Of a stretch of 64,000 nt of DNA, positions 1-7,590 are shown one piece after another. The notes below the pieces were generated by a model that was not told the origin of the DNA, did no database searches, and saw nothing but the letters and a program-made list of their open reading frames with translations. Both the position numbers and the translations under genes were made by a program. The stretch lies in contig NZ_LYMM01000051.1 in the NCBI RefSeq assembly GCF_002896965.1, positions 1-64,000 on the forward strand, given 5' to 3'. The stretch is from Novosphingobium guangzhouense (GTDB lineage Bacteria; Pseudomonadota; Alphaproteobacteria; Sphingomonadales; Sphingomonadaceae). Within the stretch, counting starts at the first letter, position 1, and each line of letters starts with the position of its first letter.

Positions 1-102
1 GCAGCCCGAGACCATGGCCGCGCCCAGCGTCGCCCCAAGGGCCGCCCCAAGCGCCACCGGCCCGCCCGCCAGCACGCCGCGCCGGGTGGCTTCACCCCTC
101 AT
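1..102 (-). CDS. N-terminus of a Tat-type lipoprotein or exported enzyme (cut by window edge)
   Basis: Only the first 34 codons lie in the window; the reading frame is still open at base 1. The peptide has a twin-arginine motif (TRRGVLAGG), a glycine/alanine-rich hydrophobic stretch and a lipobox-like ending MVSGC, so export by Tat with lipid attachment is likely. The ATG overlaps the stop of the upstream spermidine-synthase-like gene by 11 bases, which points to translational coupling and membership of the same operon. In related operons an exported FAD-dependent oxidoreductase can follow at this place, but that is recollection of context. Nothing in these 34 residues shows the catalytic domain. 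Confidence 0.55.
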   Translation of the reverse strand, partial: MRGEATRRGVLAGGPVALGAALGATLGAAMVSGC

Positions 103-1651
103 AGCGCCCCCACTCCCGCGCGAAGCTGCGGACGAGCGCCTGATTGTCGAGCCGGTTCACGGGCGTCGGACGGCGGGCCATGTCCGGCGGAAAGTCGAAC
201 ATCGCGCGCTCCGCCGAAGGGCTGAGGAAGCGCAAGTCCGGCGGCAGGCGCACCTCTTCCGCAATCGGGCCATGCGCGGCCAGCGTGAAGCCCCATTCCC
301 CGAAACTGGGCACATAGGCGTGATAGCCGCGCACGCCAAACCCTGCGGCCTCCAGCGTGCTGGCGACCGTCCAGTACGATTGCGGTGCGATCAGCGGAGA
401 AGTGCTCTGCACCGTCATCACGCCTTTGGGCGCCAGCAAGCGGGCCACTTCGCGATAGAACGTCTCGGTATAGAGTTTGCCCAACGAGAACTCGGTCGGA
501 TCGGGAAAGTCCACGATGACCGCATCATACGCCTCCCTCGCCTCGCGCACCCAGCGGAAGGCATCGGCATTGCGCACAGTCAGCCGGGGAGAGGACAGCG
601 AACCGCCGTTGAGCGCGGCCAGCTGGGGCGTGTCGCGAAACAGGCTGGTCATCTCGGGATCGAGGTCCACCAGCGTGACCTGCTGCACGCGCGCGTCGCG
701 CAGTACCTCGCGCGCGGCCAGCCCGTCACCGCCACCAAGGATCAGCACCCGGCGCGGATCGGCCACGCGGCCCAGCACCGGCCACACCAGCGCCTCGTGA
801 TAGCGGTACTCGTCGCGGGTGGAGAACTGGAGGTTGCCGTTGAGGTAGAGCCGTAAATCGTCGCCGCGCCGCGTGATAACCATGCGCTGGTAAGGTGTAG
901 AACGCGCGTAGATCACCGGCTCAGCATAGAAGGCAACTTCGGACCAGCGTTGCAGCCGGTCCGCCGCAAGGAGCCCGGCAACGAGGCTAGCGGCCACCAA
1001 GAGCGCCGCGATCACGTCCACCGCGATCCGCCGCTGCCCCCTCAGCGCGACCAGCAGCGCCAGCGCGACCGCCACGTTGGCAAGGCCGAAGACGAAGCCG
1101 GTGCGGATCATTCCCAGCCAGGGCACCAGCACCAGCGGGAACAGCAGCGAGGCGATCAGCGCGCCGACATAGTCGTATGTAAGGACATTGGAGACGAGTT
1201 CGCGGAACGCAAAGCGATGTCGCAGGATGCGGATCAGCAGCGGGATTTCCAGCCCTACCAGCACGCCGATCGCCAGTACCAACGCATAGAGCACGACGCG
1301 GAAATCGCCTACCATCGGGAACAGAAGGAACAGCCCCGCCGCCGACCATCCGCCCAGTGCCGCGATCAGGATCTCCACGCGCACGAACACGCCCATCTCG
1401 TCGCTGCGGACATGGCGCGAAAGCCAGCTGCCCACGCCCATGGCGAAAAGGTAGGTGCCGATGACGGTCGAGAACTGGGTGACGCTGTCGCCCAGCAGGT
1501 AGCTCGCCAGCGTGCCCGCGAGCAGTTCGTAGATCAGCCCGCACGTCGCGACGACCAGAACCGAGACGAGCAGGATCACCGCCAGCGAGGCGGGTGCCCT
1601 ACCTTCGTCCGCGTCGCCTCCGCCTCGGGTACTCGCGCCGGTTTCAGCCAT
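92..1651 (-). CDS. Membrane-fused spermidine synthase-like aminopropyltransferase
   Basis: 519 residues. The first ~230 residues hold about seven hydrophobic segments; the rest is a polyamine-synthase Rossmann fold. Visible motifs are YQRMVI (254-259), QFSTRDEYRYHE (275-286), the nucleotide-binding GGGDG (306-310), VDLDP (328-332) and DFPDP (381-385) in place of the usual DSTDP. A cytosolic SpeE is about 290 residues, so this is the long membrane-anchored version. The family moves an aminopropyl group from decarboxylated S-adenosylmethionine to an amine, but the acceptor of the membrane forms is not established. The ATG overlaps the end of the DUF350 gene by 8 bases. No S-adenosylmethionine decarboxylase is visible nearby. 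Confidence 0.85.
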   Translation of the reverse strand: MAETGASTRGGGDADEGRAPASLAVILLVSVLVVATCGLIYELLAGTLASYLLGDSVTQFSTVIGTYLFAMGVGSWLSRHVRSDEMGVFVRVEILIAALGGWSAAGLFLLFPMVGDFRVVLYALVLAIGVLVGLEIPLLIRILRHRFAFRELVSNVLTYDYVGALIASLLFPLVLVPWLGMIRTGFVFGLANVAVALALLVALRGQRRIAVDVIAALLVAASLVAGLLAADRLQRWSEVAFYAEPVIYARSTPYQRMVITRRGDDLRLYLNGNLQFSTRDEYRYHEALVWPVLGRVADPRRVLILGGGDGLAAREVLRDARVQQVTLVDLDPEMTSLFRDTPQLAALNGGSLSSPRLTVRNADAFRWVREAREAYDAVIVDFPDPTEFSLGKLYTETFYREVARLLAPKGVMTVQSTSPLIAPQSYWTVASTLEAAGFGVRGYHAYVPSFGEWGFTLAAHGPIAEEVRLPPDLRFLSPSAERAMFDFPPDMARRPTPVNRLDNQALVRSFAREWGRYEG

Positions 1652-1853
1652 GAATGGCGGCGGCGATGATGTTCGATATGCCCAGCGCTACCGCACCGGC
1701 CAGCAGCGCGACCGCAAGGTTGCGCCGCTCGATGATCTCGCGCCACAATTCGCCGGGGGTCAGTTTGTCGACCAGCACGAAGCTGAAGACGAAGATCACG
1801 ATGCCAAGCGCCGCATAAAGCAGGGTGGCGAGAAAGACCGAGAGTGTCAGCAT
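1644..1853 (-). CDS. DUF350 (YjfL-like) small membrane protein
   Basis: 69 residues starting MLTLSVFL, with an AAAGGAGA ribosome site eight bases upstream, which decides this start over an in-frame ATG further upstream. Two hydrophobic segments (about residues 3-24 and 45-66) flank a charged stretch with LTPGELWREIIERRN. That matches a half-length DUF350 unit; the family is often a duplication of this unit. Function is unknown; family members sit with membrane-associated SpeE, DUF4178 and PspA/SPFH genes, as here. The 3' end overlaps the spermidine-synthase-like gene. Confidence 0.8.
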   Translation of the reverse strand: MLTLSVFLATLLYAALGIVIFVFSFVLVDKLTPGELWREIIERRNLAVALLAGAVALGISNIIAAAIHG

Positions 1854-1872
1854 GGGCCGTCTCCTTTGGGGT

Positions 1873-2034
1873 TCATTTGTGTGTGGGGCCGCGCACAAAG
1901 GCCCCGCCGCTACGCCCGCCCGAAGCGGAGCGCTCCTCGTCGGAATAGGGCGACCAGGCGTAATACGAGGCGCTGATCGCCCCCGCGAGGATCATGGTGG
2001 CCCAGAAGAGAAAGATCGCAAGGCGCACCGTCAC
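1873..2034 (-). CDS. 53-residue single-span membrane microprotein
   Basis: A GTG start at 2034 overlaps the TGA of the upstream DUF4178 gene (GTGA overlap), and the frame runs to a TGA at 1873, 20 bases before the DUF350 ATG. The peptide begins MTVRLAIFLFWATMIL, forms one transmembrane segment (about residues 4-24), then has YYAWSPYSDEERS and a glycine-rich basic tail. I do not recognise a named family. Coupled start, placement inside a gap-free operon and plausible membrane topology support a real gene. Its length makes it easy to miss in automated annotation. Confidence 0.65.
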   Translation of the reverse strand: MTVRLAIFLFWATMILAGAISASYYAWSPYSDEERSASGGRSGGAFVRGPTHK

Positions 2035-3293
2035 CACTCTCGCTCCTTGCGCATCTGCCGCCAGAGGGCGAGCGAAGGGAACAGGAACAGCAGGAATGCT
2101 GCCGTCCACCAGTTGCCCCACGGGATCGCGCCCGTCTCCGCACGCACGGCCACCGTGATCGTGGTCGGCAGCGAATACCAGCCCAGTTCGGCGGCGGTCG
2201 GGTCCGAAGGCCAACCGTGGGCGGCGGCGTCCACGTAGAGGTCGTAAGTGCCGCGCGGAACTTGTCCGAACACCGTCGTGTCGCTGCGGCTGCCCTCCGT
2301 CCAGGAACCGTCGCTGTCGGTCCCGGAATACTGCTCGACGATGCCGTAACCGTCGATTGACTGGCCGGTCGCCCTGTCGACGAGCGAATAGTCGAGATCT
2401 ACCCAGGTGTTCGTCAGCTGCTCGGCGCTGGCCTTCACCTTCACGAACTGGTGCGGGCGGCGGACCGAGATCGTGCCGATCTTCATGCCTTCGCGGGTCA
2501 CGGCATAAGGCGCGTTGACGCTGCCGGATGCGCTGTCCACGGGGCCTGCTATCAGCACCATGGCCAACAACAGCACAAACAGCGCGCCGAGCGCGATGGC
2601 GAACATCATGGGGATGTCGTTTTCGCGGCGTTCCGTGGCCGCAAAGGGCGCGAAAGGCTGCGCTGCCGCGCGGCGACGCGGCTTGGGCGCGCTTAGGCCG
2701 AAAGCCTGCTCCACCGTATCGACATCGATCTCGACCAGCTCGGTCCAGTTGACTTCGCCGCCGCCACCCTCGCGCGAGAGGACGATGCCGCCGCGTTCGA
2801 ACACGGCGGAGGCGACCTCGTCGCCTTTGCGAATGCGCCAGTAGAATTCGCCGAGCACCGCGGTGATGCGCACCGTGCCCGGCTCCTCGTGCCGAGCGTA
2901 GCGCTTGCCCCGCCATGTGACGGTGTCGTCATCGCCCTGCGGCAAGTCCAGCAGCATCGTGCCGAACTGCCACTCCCCTTCGCTCAGGATCAGCCAGCGA
3001 TAGCCCGCGTAAGGGTTGAACAGCAGGAATTCGGCCCAGCGATAGCTCCCCTCGCTGCGCCGCAGGGCGCCCACCACCTCCCATTCGACATCGAACAGCG
3101 CGCCCCGCATACCAGGCTTGAGGCGAAAGCGCGCAGCCGCCGTATCATGCGCCTCGATCAGCGCGACTTCGGGGCGCGAGACGTCGAGCAGCGAACCGCA
3201 GTGCAGGCATGCAAGATTGACGCTGAAGCCCGCCGCGCGCACTTCCAGCGCACCGCCGCATTGCGGGCAGGTGATCGCGCGAACCGCCGTCAT
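2031..3293 (-). CDS. Zinc-ribbon DUF4178 membrane protein (long paralogue)
   Basis: 420 residues from MTAVRAITC; the ATG overlaps the TGA of the preceding DUF4178 gene (ATGA), so a longer in-frame start inside that gene is not used. The N-terminus is a zinc ribbon with C9-x2-C12 and C29-x2-C32. A DUF4178 domain (about 55-190) follows. A strong hydrophobic segment near 210-235 (ALGALFVLLLAMVLIAGP), a long predicted extracytoplasmic beta-rich part, and a second hydrophobic segment near the C-terminus (AAFLLFLFPSLALW) come after. The family has no established activity. It probably binds zinc on the cytoplasmic side and acts with the SPFH and SpeE-like partners at the membrane. Confidence 0.8.
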   Translation of the reverse strand: MTAVRAITCPQCGGALEVRAAGFSVNLACLHCGSLLDVSRPEVALIEAHDTAAARFRLKPGMRGALFDVEWEVVGALRRSEGSYRWAEFLLFNPYAGYRWLILSEGEWQFGTMLLDLPQGDDDTVTWRGKRYARHEEPGTVRITAVLGEFYWRIRKGDEVASAVFERGGIVLSREGGGGEVNWTELVEIDVDTVEQAFGLSAPKPRRRAAAQPFAPFAATERRENDIPMMFAIALGALFVLLLAMVLIAGPVDSASGSVNAPYAVTREGMKIGTISVRRPHQFVKVKASAEQLTNTWVDLDYSLVDRATGQSIDGYGIVEQYSGTDSDGSWTEGSRSDTTVFGQVPRGTYDLYVDAAAHGWPSDPTAAELGWYSLPTTITVAVRAETGAIPWGNWWTAAFLLFLFPSLALWRQMRKEREW

Positions 3294-3955
3294 CGCTCCA
3301 GTCCCGCCGGGATCGTCCACCCTTCCATCTTGCGCAAGTTGCCGGGAGCCAGTGCCGCAAGCTCGCTGTAATGGCCCAGCCACGCGCTTGGGCCGCGCTC
3401 GTCGCGCTGGATGCTCACCGCCTCGCTGTCAGGGCCCCGAAAATCGATGCTGGCCATCACGCGGCCCGGCAGCGTGGCGAACGGCAGGTCGCCTTCGCTG
3501 CCAAGGCACTGCGCGTCCTTGCAGTCGACGGCGGTCAGGGTGACGTCCTCCACCTCTATCCGGGTGCCGACGGGAATGTCCCCGTTTCCTGCCGCAAAGG
3601 GCGCGATTGCCGGATGTTCGAGCAGGTCCGGGCGCGCGCGTGTCAGCATGAAGGCGCCCATCGCCTCACCCAGCCAGTGCTCGCTGCCATCGCCGCCGGA
3701 CAGCAGCCACTCGTTCCACGATCCGTCGGCCCAGCCCCAGCGCACCCGGCCGATGACGGTGAGCAAGGCGTCCCCAATCCGGAAGCTGGTGCCCAGCTGG
3801 ATCGGCGAGACATCGGGCGGCAGCACCGCAACCTTGCCGACTTCCTCAAGCGACAAGCCGTTGCGCAAGATCAGCGTATGGCAATAGGCGCAAGTGACAT
3901 AGGGCAGCACGCTGCGCTCAGGCAGCGGCGCACCGCAGGATGGGCAATTGCTCAC
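3290..3955 (-). CDS. Zinc-ribbon DUF4178 protein (short paralogue)
   Basis: 221 residues. It opens with MSNCPSCG and carries C4-x2-C7 and C22-x2-C25, a second zinc ribbon of the same pattern as its longer neighbour. The DUF4178 core follows (about 50-190, with FRIGDALLTVIGRV and a WNEWLLSG-like segment). No transmembrane span is seen, so it is probably soluble. It lies 21 bases after the SPFH gene and shares four bases with the long DUF4178 paralogue, so the two zinc-ribbon proteins are likely made in step. The pair looks like a duplication in which one copy gained membrane anchors. Confidence 0.8.
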   Translation of the reverse strand: MSNCPSCGAPLPERSVLPYVTCAYCHTLILRNGLSLEEVGKVAVLPPDVSPIQLGTSFRIGDALLTVIGRVRWGWADGSWNEWLLSGGDGSEHWLGEAMGAFMLTRARPDLLEHPAIAPFAAGNGDIPVGTRIEVEDVTLTAVDCKDAQCLGSEGDLPFATLPGRVMASIDFRGPDSEAVSIQRDERGPSAWLGHYSELAALAPGNLRKMEGWTIPAGLER

Positions 3956-3976
3956 GCTGTCCCCCCGAAATGCCCG

Positions 3977-4966
3977 TCAGCGAATGCGCGAGAGTAGCTC
4001 GGCCTTCTTGGCGTCGAACTCTTCCTGGCTGAGCGCGCCGAGCGTCACCAACTTGTGAAGCTTCTCGATCGTGGCGATGGGGTCTTCGGCAGGCTGCGCG
4101 GGCGCGGCAGCTGCCGTGGTGCCCAGCCCCTGCGCCATCGCGCCGCCAAGCGCGGTCGCCGCTGCAACGCCCGCGCCGATCCCCGCGACAGAGCCGCCTC
4201 CCTGCCCGGCGGCAGCCTCGATCGCCTCCGCCGCCTGGAAACGGGTGTAATTGGCAAGATCGCCCAGCACCCGCATCGACGATCCCTTATCGAGATGGGC
4301 CTGCACTTCCTCAGGCAACGAGATGCTCTCGACATAGAAGCTCATGCATTCGAGCCCCCACTGCGCGAAGGCCTTGTCGACTTCCACCCGGATACGGTCG
4401 GAGAACGCCTGCTGGTTCGCCGCAAGGTCGAGGAAGGGCACGCCGCCCCCTCCCAGCGCCGTAGCAATCGCGGTCTGGATGGCAGCGCGAAGCTGCGGTT
4501 CGAGCGAAGCGACCGTCACGCCTTCAAGCGTTCCGACCACCCGTTCCACGAAAGTATCGACCCCGGCAATGCGGAAGGAATAGGATCCGAAAGCCCGCAG
4601 CCGCAGCGCGCCGAATTCCGCATCGCGCACGGTAACGGGCTGGCCCGTGCCCCACTTCAGCCCCTGATGTTCCTTGAAGGACAGGAACACGACGTCGGAC
4701 TTGAACGGAGAGGTAAAGCCCTTGTCCCAGTGCATCAGGCTGGTCAGGATCGGCAGGTTCGCCGTGTCGAGCCGGTGCAGGCCGGACTCGAATGTATCGG
4801 CAAGGCTACCCTCGTTCACGAAGAGCGCCACCTGTCCTTCGCGCACCGTAAGCTGCGCGCCGTTCTGGATTTCCCGCCCCTCGAAAGGGACGCGCCAGGC
4901 AAGATCGCCGGGCTTTTCGATCCAGTCGATCACATCGACGAATTGCTTTTTCAGGAAACCGAACAT
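3977..4966 (-). CDS. SPFH/band-7 protein with C-terminal SHOCT domain
   Basis: About 329 residues from MFGFLKKQF. An in-frame TTG twelve bases upstream (4978) is an alternative start; neither has a clear ribosome site. The N-terminal two thirds are an SPFH-type domain of the virion-core-like subfamily (FVDVIDWIEKPGDLAWRVP, GQVALFVNEG, then RLRAFGSYSFRI). An alanine/glycine-rich linker follows (about 245-290). The C-terminal ~35 residues (IEKLHKLVTLGALSQEEF) are a SHOCT oligomerisation motif. No N-terminal transmembrane segment is obvious, so it may be a peripheral or soluble scaffold. It is the first gene of the operon that runs to base 1. Confidence 0.82.
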   Translation of the reverse strand: MFGFLKKQFVDVIDWIEKPGDLAWRVPFEGREIQNGAQLTVREGQVALFVNEGSLADTFESGLHRLDTANLPILTSLMHWDKGFTSPFKSDVVFLSFKEHQGLKWGTGQPVTVRDAEFGALRLRAFGSYSFRIAGVDTFVERVVGTLEGVTVASLEPQLRAAIQTAIATALGGGGVPFLDLAANQQAFSDRIRVEVDKAFAQWGLECMSFYVESISLPEEVQAHLDKGSSMRVLGDLANYTRFQAAEAIEAAAGQGGGSVAGIGAGVAAATALGGAMAQGLGTTAAAAPAQPAEDPIATIEKLHKLVTLGALSQEEFDAKKAELLSRIR

Positions 4967-5213
4967 CAGGCCCGCCAAGATTGAGATGATCCGACGTTAC
5001 ACGCAAATCATACTCACGAAAGCGAGAAACTCAGCCCGCCCACATCTTTGCCAAACCGTATCCGCATTTCTTTTGTCCGCGTCGATATAGGCTGGGGTGG
5101 TTAGGGCCATGTCTAAACTAGATCTGCAACGATCCCTTTGAAAAAGGCAAGGAAACCCGCAGGACTGAAAAGGGAGCGCGTAGCTGGCAAACCGATGCAA
5201 GCAAGGAGGGGAA

Positions 5214-5564
5214 CTAAGGCTCGCGTTCTCCAGGCCAAGATTGCTGATAGTCCAAAGGCGACCGATTGTAACGGTCGGGCATGTTACTCCGGGTGCGCTG
5301 TCTGGTCAGGTCGGCTTCAAATTCCGCAAACGTGGCACGGATGTTGACGAACATCTTGCCTATGGGATCAGCGGGGCTATGCACGCGCGCGCCAAGCTGG
5401 ACCTTCTCCCCTCGCGCGCCTGGGTCCGATGGGGCAAATCCGTCGAGCTTGGGGACAACAAATGTGTCGCCATCACGAACCGTTGCAAGGGCTTGATCCA
5501 GCCCAGCCCGCATCCGGTTCGTTTCAGTGACGCTCTTGTCGGTGTAGATGCAGTCCGCAGCCAC
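5214..5564 (-). pseudogene. Decayed serine recombinase (resolvase/invertase) remnant
   Basis: Residues resembling the resolvase catalytic domain are readable (CIYTDKSVTETNR, VRDGDTFVVPKLDG, PADPIGKMFVNI, FAEFEADLTRQRT). The N-terminal part with the catalytic serine is missing: a TAG lies in frame just upstream of the recognisable GVAAD. About 15 residues are lost between KLDG and the PADPIGKM block compared with the usual arrangement, and the C-terminal DNA-binding domain is absent. It cannot be functional. The remnant sits between the SPFH operon and the FecI gene, in the only stretch (4967-5759) without an intact gene, and marks an old mobile-element insertion. No terminal inverted repeats or transposase were recognised. 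Confidence 0.75.
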
Positions 5565-5662
5565 ACCTGTCTACCACGCCCACGTCACGCCGGTCGGATG
5601 CGTTCATTGAGCGATCCGCTCTGCCCCGCATCCACCTCTCGCGCGGTCTCTATCAAACTTGC

Positions 5663-5677
5663 CTCTCGAATCGAGAG
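5663..5677. repeat. 15-bp palindrome upstream of fecI
   Basis: CTCTCGA and TCGAGAG arms around a single A form a perfect palindrome about 85 bases before the sigma-factor start. It could be an operator for the FecI gene, but no regulator can be named. Confidence 0.3.
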
Positions 5678-5759
5678 TGCCTATCGGGATTTGCGAACGA
5701 ATCGCAAGAGTGCCGAATTAAGATCCTTTCCGGATTCCGTGCGCACGAAAGGCTGCCCA

Positions 5760-6308
5760 TTGAACGACCGGAAAACGCCAGCCACTAACGATGACGAGAC
5801 CTTGGCGATGCGCACCTTCATGGCGCAGCGCCAGACGCTGACTGCCTATGCCGCCAAGGTGATCGGAAGCCGGGAACAGGCCGAGGACATCGTACAAGAT
5901 GCCTGGTTGGCGCTTGCGGCACAGCAGGCTGGCTCCGAAGTGCGCGATCCGGCGGGATACCTTCGCACCATCGTGCGCAACCTCGCGATCGACAGGCTGC
6001 GCCAACGGATGCGCGAAAGCCGGCTGTTAGGCGGCGACATCGAAGGGGCGGCGCGGTCAGTGGCCGATGACAGCAGGACGCCCGAACAGGCGACCAGCGC
6101 GAAACGGGATCTCGCCTGCGTGCTCAGAGTGCTGCGCAGCCTGCCGGACCGTCAGCGCGTCGCCATCGAGATGCACCGCTTCGGCGAATACAAGCTGCGC
6201 GAGATCGCCGAGCATCTGGGGATATCACGCTCGCTTGCCCACCTCCTCATTTCCGACGGCATCACCGCCTGTACGCTTCGCTGCGGCATCGAAAGGCAGG
6301 CGCGATGA
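5760..6308 (+). CDS. ECF RNA polymerase sigma factor, FecI type
   Basis: 182 residues from a TTG start with AAAGG seven bases upstream; an ATG at 5808 is the alternative. Region 2 (AYAAKVIGSREQAEDIVQDAWLAL, then DPAGYLRTIVRNLAIDRLRQ) and region 4 (LPDRQRVAIEMHRFGEYKLREIAEHLGIS) are complete. FecI-type factors redirect RNA polymerase to a receptor gene after a signal passes from a TonB-dependent transducer through FecR. The FecR gene follows after 127 bases and an STN-bearing receptor after that, the classical FecI-FecR-FecA order. The candidate target promoter is at 7496-7519. Confidence 0.88.
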   Translation: MNDRKTPATNDDETLAMRTFMAQRQTLTAYAAKVIGSREQAEDIVQDAWLALAAQQAGSEVRDPAGYLRTIVRNLAIDRLRQRMRESRLLGGDIEGAARSVADDSRTPEQATSAKRDLACVLRVLRSLPDRQRVAIEMHRFGEYKLREIAEHLGISRSLAHLLISDGITACTLRCGIERQAR

Positions 6309-6435
6309 CGATGAAATATTTATTGGAAAAGCGTCCGGCCCGAACGTCTCCCTTGCATGACACCTGCCATCATGTCCTTTCTGCCACCCGACTGTTGGCG
6401 ATTATCACGTGCCGCACGGCCGGGAAGGTCAGGAC

Positions 6436-7437
6436 GTGAGCGGTAAGGCGCGCACTACGCAGGAACAGGCGTCGGACTGGCTGGTGCTTCTGCACGATGC
6501 GCCGGAGGACAAGCAAGTTCAGGAAGGTTTCGAAGCCTGGCTGGACGCTGAACCGCAGAACGCCCTCGCCTGGGTGGATGCTATTGACGCTTTCGATGCC
6601 ATCGGTGCGGTAGGATCGGAGATGGAGGCGCACTGGGGCAATGCAAATGCGGCGCCGGTACGTCAATCGAAAGGCATCCCTCCAAGCCGGCGAGGAAGAG
6701 GGTGGGTCAGGCGATCCCTGCCTTCCCGGCGCGCGCAGATTCTTGGTGGCCCGATCGCGGCCGCGCTCGCCCTGTGGTTCGCGCCGGCCGCAATGCTGCA
6801 CGTCCGTTCTGACTATACCACCGCAGCAGGTGAACTGCGCACGTTGCAACTCGCCGACGGCAGTGTCGTCCGCATGGGGCCCGGAAGCGCAATCGCCGTC
6901 GATTATGGCAAGGATGCGCGAAGGGTCAGGCTTCTCGCAGGAGAGGCATGGTTCGACGTCACACACGATCCCTCGGCCCCATTCACGGTCGATGCGGGCG
7001 AGATCAGCACGGTGGTCCTTGGCACCAGCTTCGACGTAAGACGAAGCGGCGGCGCAACCGCTGTTTCACTAAAGCGCGGCCGTGTCCGCGTCGTCAATCA
7101 TGGCACTGCATCGCCAAGCTCGCGCGAGCTCATGCCCGGACAATGGGCCAGAGTCGGGGCGGATCACGCGTTCGAAGTCGGACAGGGCAATCCGGAGCTG
7201 TTTGGTGCATGGCAGGCTGGCACGCTAGTTGCGCGCGATCGACCGATTGCCGAGGTAATCGAGGAACTTCGTCCTTGGTATGATGGCCGGATCTTGCTGC
7301 TCAATTCCGGGTTGGGCGATCGGCGCGTTGACGGCGTCTATAATGCCAGGAAACCGCGTAATGCACTCGACGCGCTGGTTTCGGATGCTGGCGGCCGCGT
7401 GCGGCAGATAACGCCATGGCTGATTATCATCTCGTGA
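6436..7437 (+). CDS. FecR-type anti-sigma factor / signal relay
   Basis: 333 residues from a GTG with GGAAGG seven bases upstream. The N-terminal cytoplasmic DUF4880-like part (QASDWLVLLHDAP, FEAWLDAEPQNALAWVDAIDAFD) binds the sigma factor. A single membrane span follows (about 108-125, IAAALALWFAPAAM). The periplasmic FecR domain has the usual LADGSVVRMGPGS and RRVRLLAGEAWFDVTHD blocks, and a C-terminal DUF4974-like end. The protein should span the inner membrane and pass the receptor signal to the neighbouring FecI. The receptor it would contact is broken by a stop codon, so the relay may be silent unless the stop is read through or is a sequence error. Confidence 0.87.
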   Translation: MSGKARTTQEQASDWLVLLHDAPEDKQVQEGFEAWLDAEPQNALAWVDAIDAFDAIGAVGSEMEAHWGNANAAPVRQSKGIPPSRRGRGWVRRSLPSRRAQILGGPIAAALALWFAPAAMLHVRSDYTTAAGELRTLQLADGSVVRMGPGSAIAVDYGKDARRVRLLAGEAWFDVTHDPSAPFTVDAGEISTVVLGTSFDVRRSGGATAVSLKRGRVRVVNHGTASPSSRELMPGQWARVGADHAFEVGQGNPELFGAWQAGTLVARDRPIAEVIEELRPWYDGRILLLNSGLGDRRVDGVYNARKPRNALDALVSDAGGRVRQITPWLIIIS

Positions 7438-7479
7438 AAACCAACCGTTTTTCAGCGTTCTGAGCCGGGATCGCGAAAC

Positions 7480-7499
7480 TTCCAAAATTTTCTTTGGAA
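7480..7499. promoter_or_regulatory. AT-rich inverted repeat before the receptor gene
   Basis: TTCCAAA and TTTGGAA arms are separated by six bases. The right arm contains the GGAA of the candidate ECF promoter, so a protein bound here would block or position polymerase. A weak fecR terminator is the other reading. Confidence 0.4.
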
Positions 7500-7519
7500 A
7501 ACCGGCTTCGGCAATCGTC
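7496..7519 (+). promoter_or_regulatory. Candidate ECF-sigma promoter for the receptor operon
   Basis: GGAA at 7496-7499 and CGTC at 7516-7519 are separated by 16 bases, the spacing and core of many ECF promoters. It lies about 70 bases before the receptor start, downstream of the FecI/FecR pair that would be expected to drive it. This is inferred from consensus only. Confidence 0.4.
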
Positions 7520-7590
7520 TCACTCCCAATGGTCGCCAAATGCACATGATGCGCAATAGCATCACGTCAGGCTTGAAGGAGTTTCGATCA

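Noticed and set aside
5241..5759. N-terminal extension of the FecI frame
   Set aside because: It overlaps the recombinase remnant, has no sigma-factor sequence, and a TTG at 5760 has proper spacing to AAAGG.
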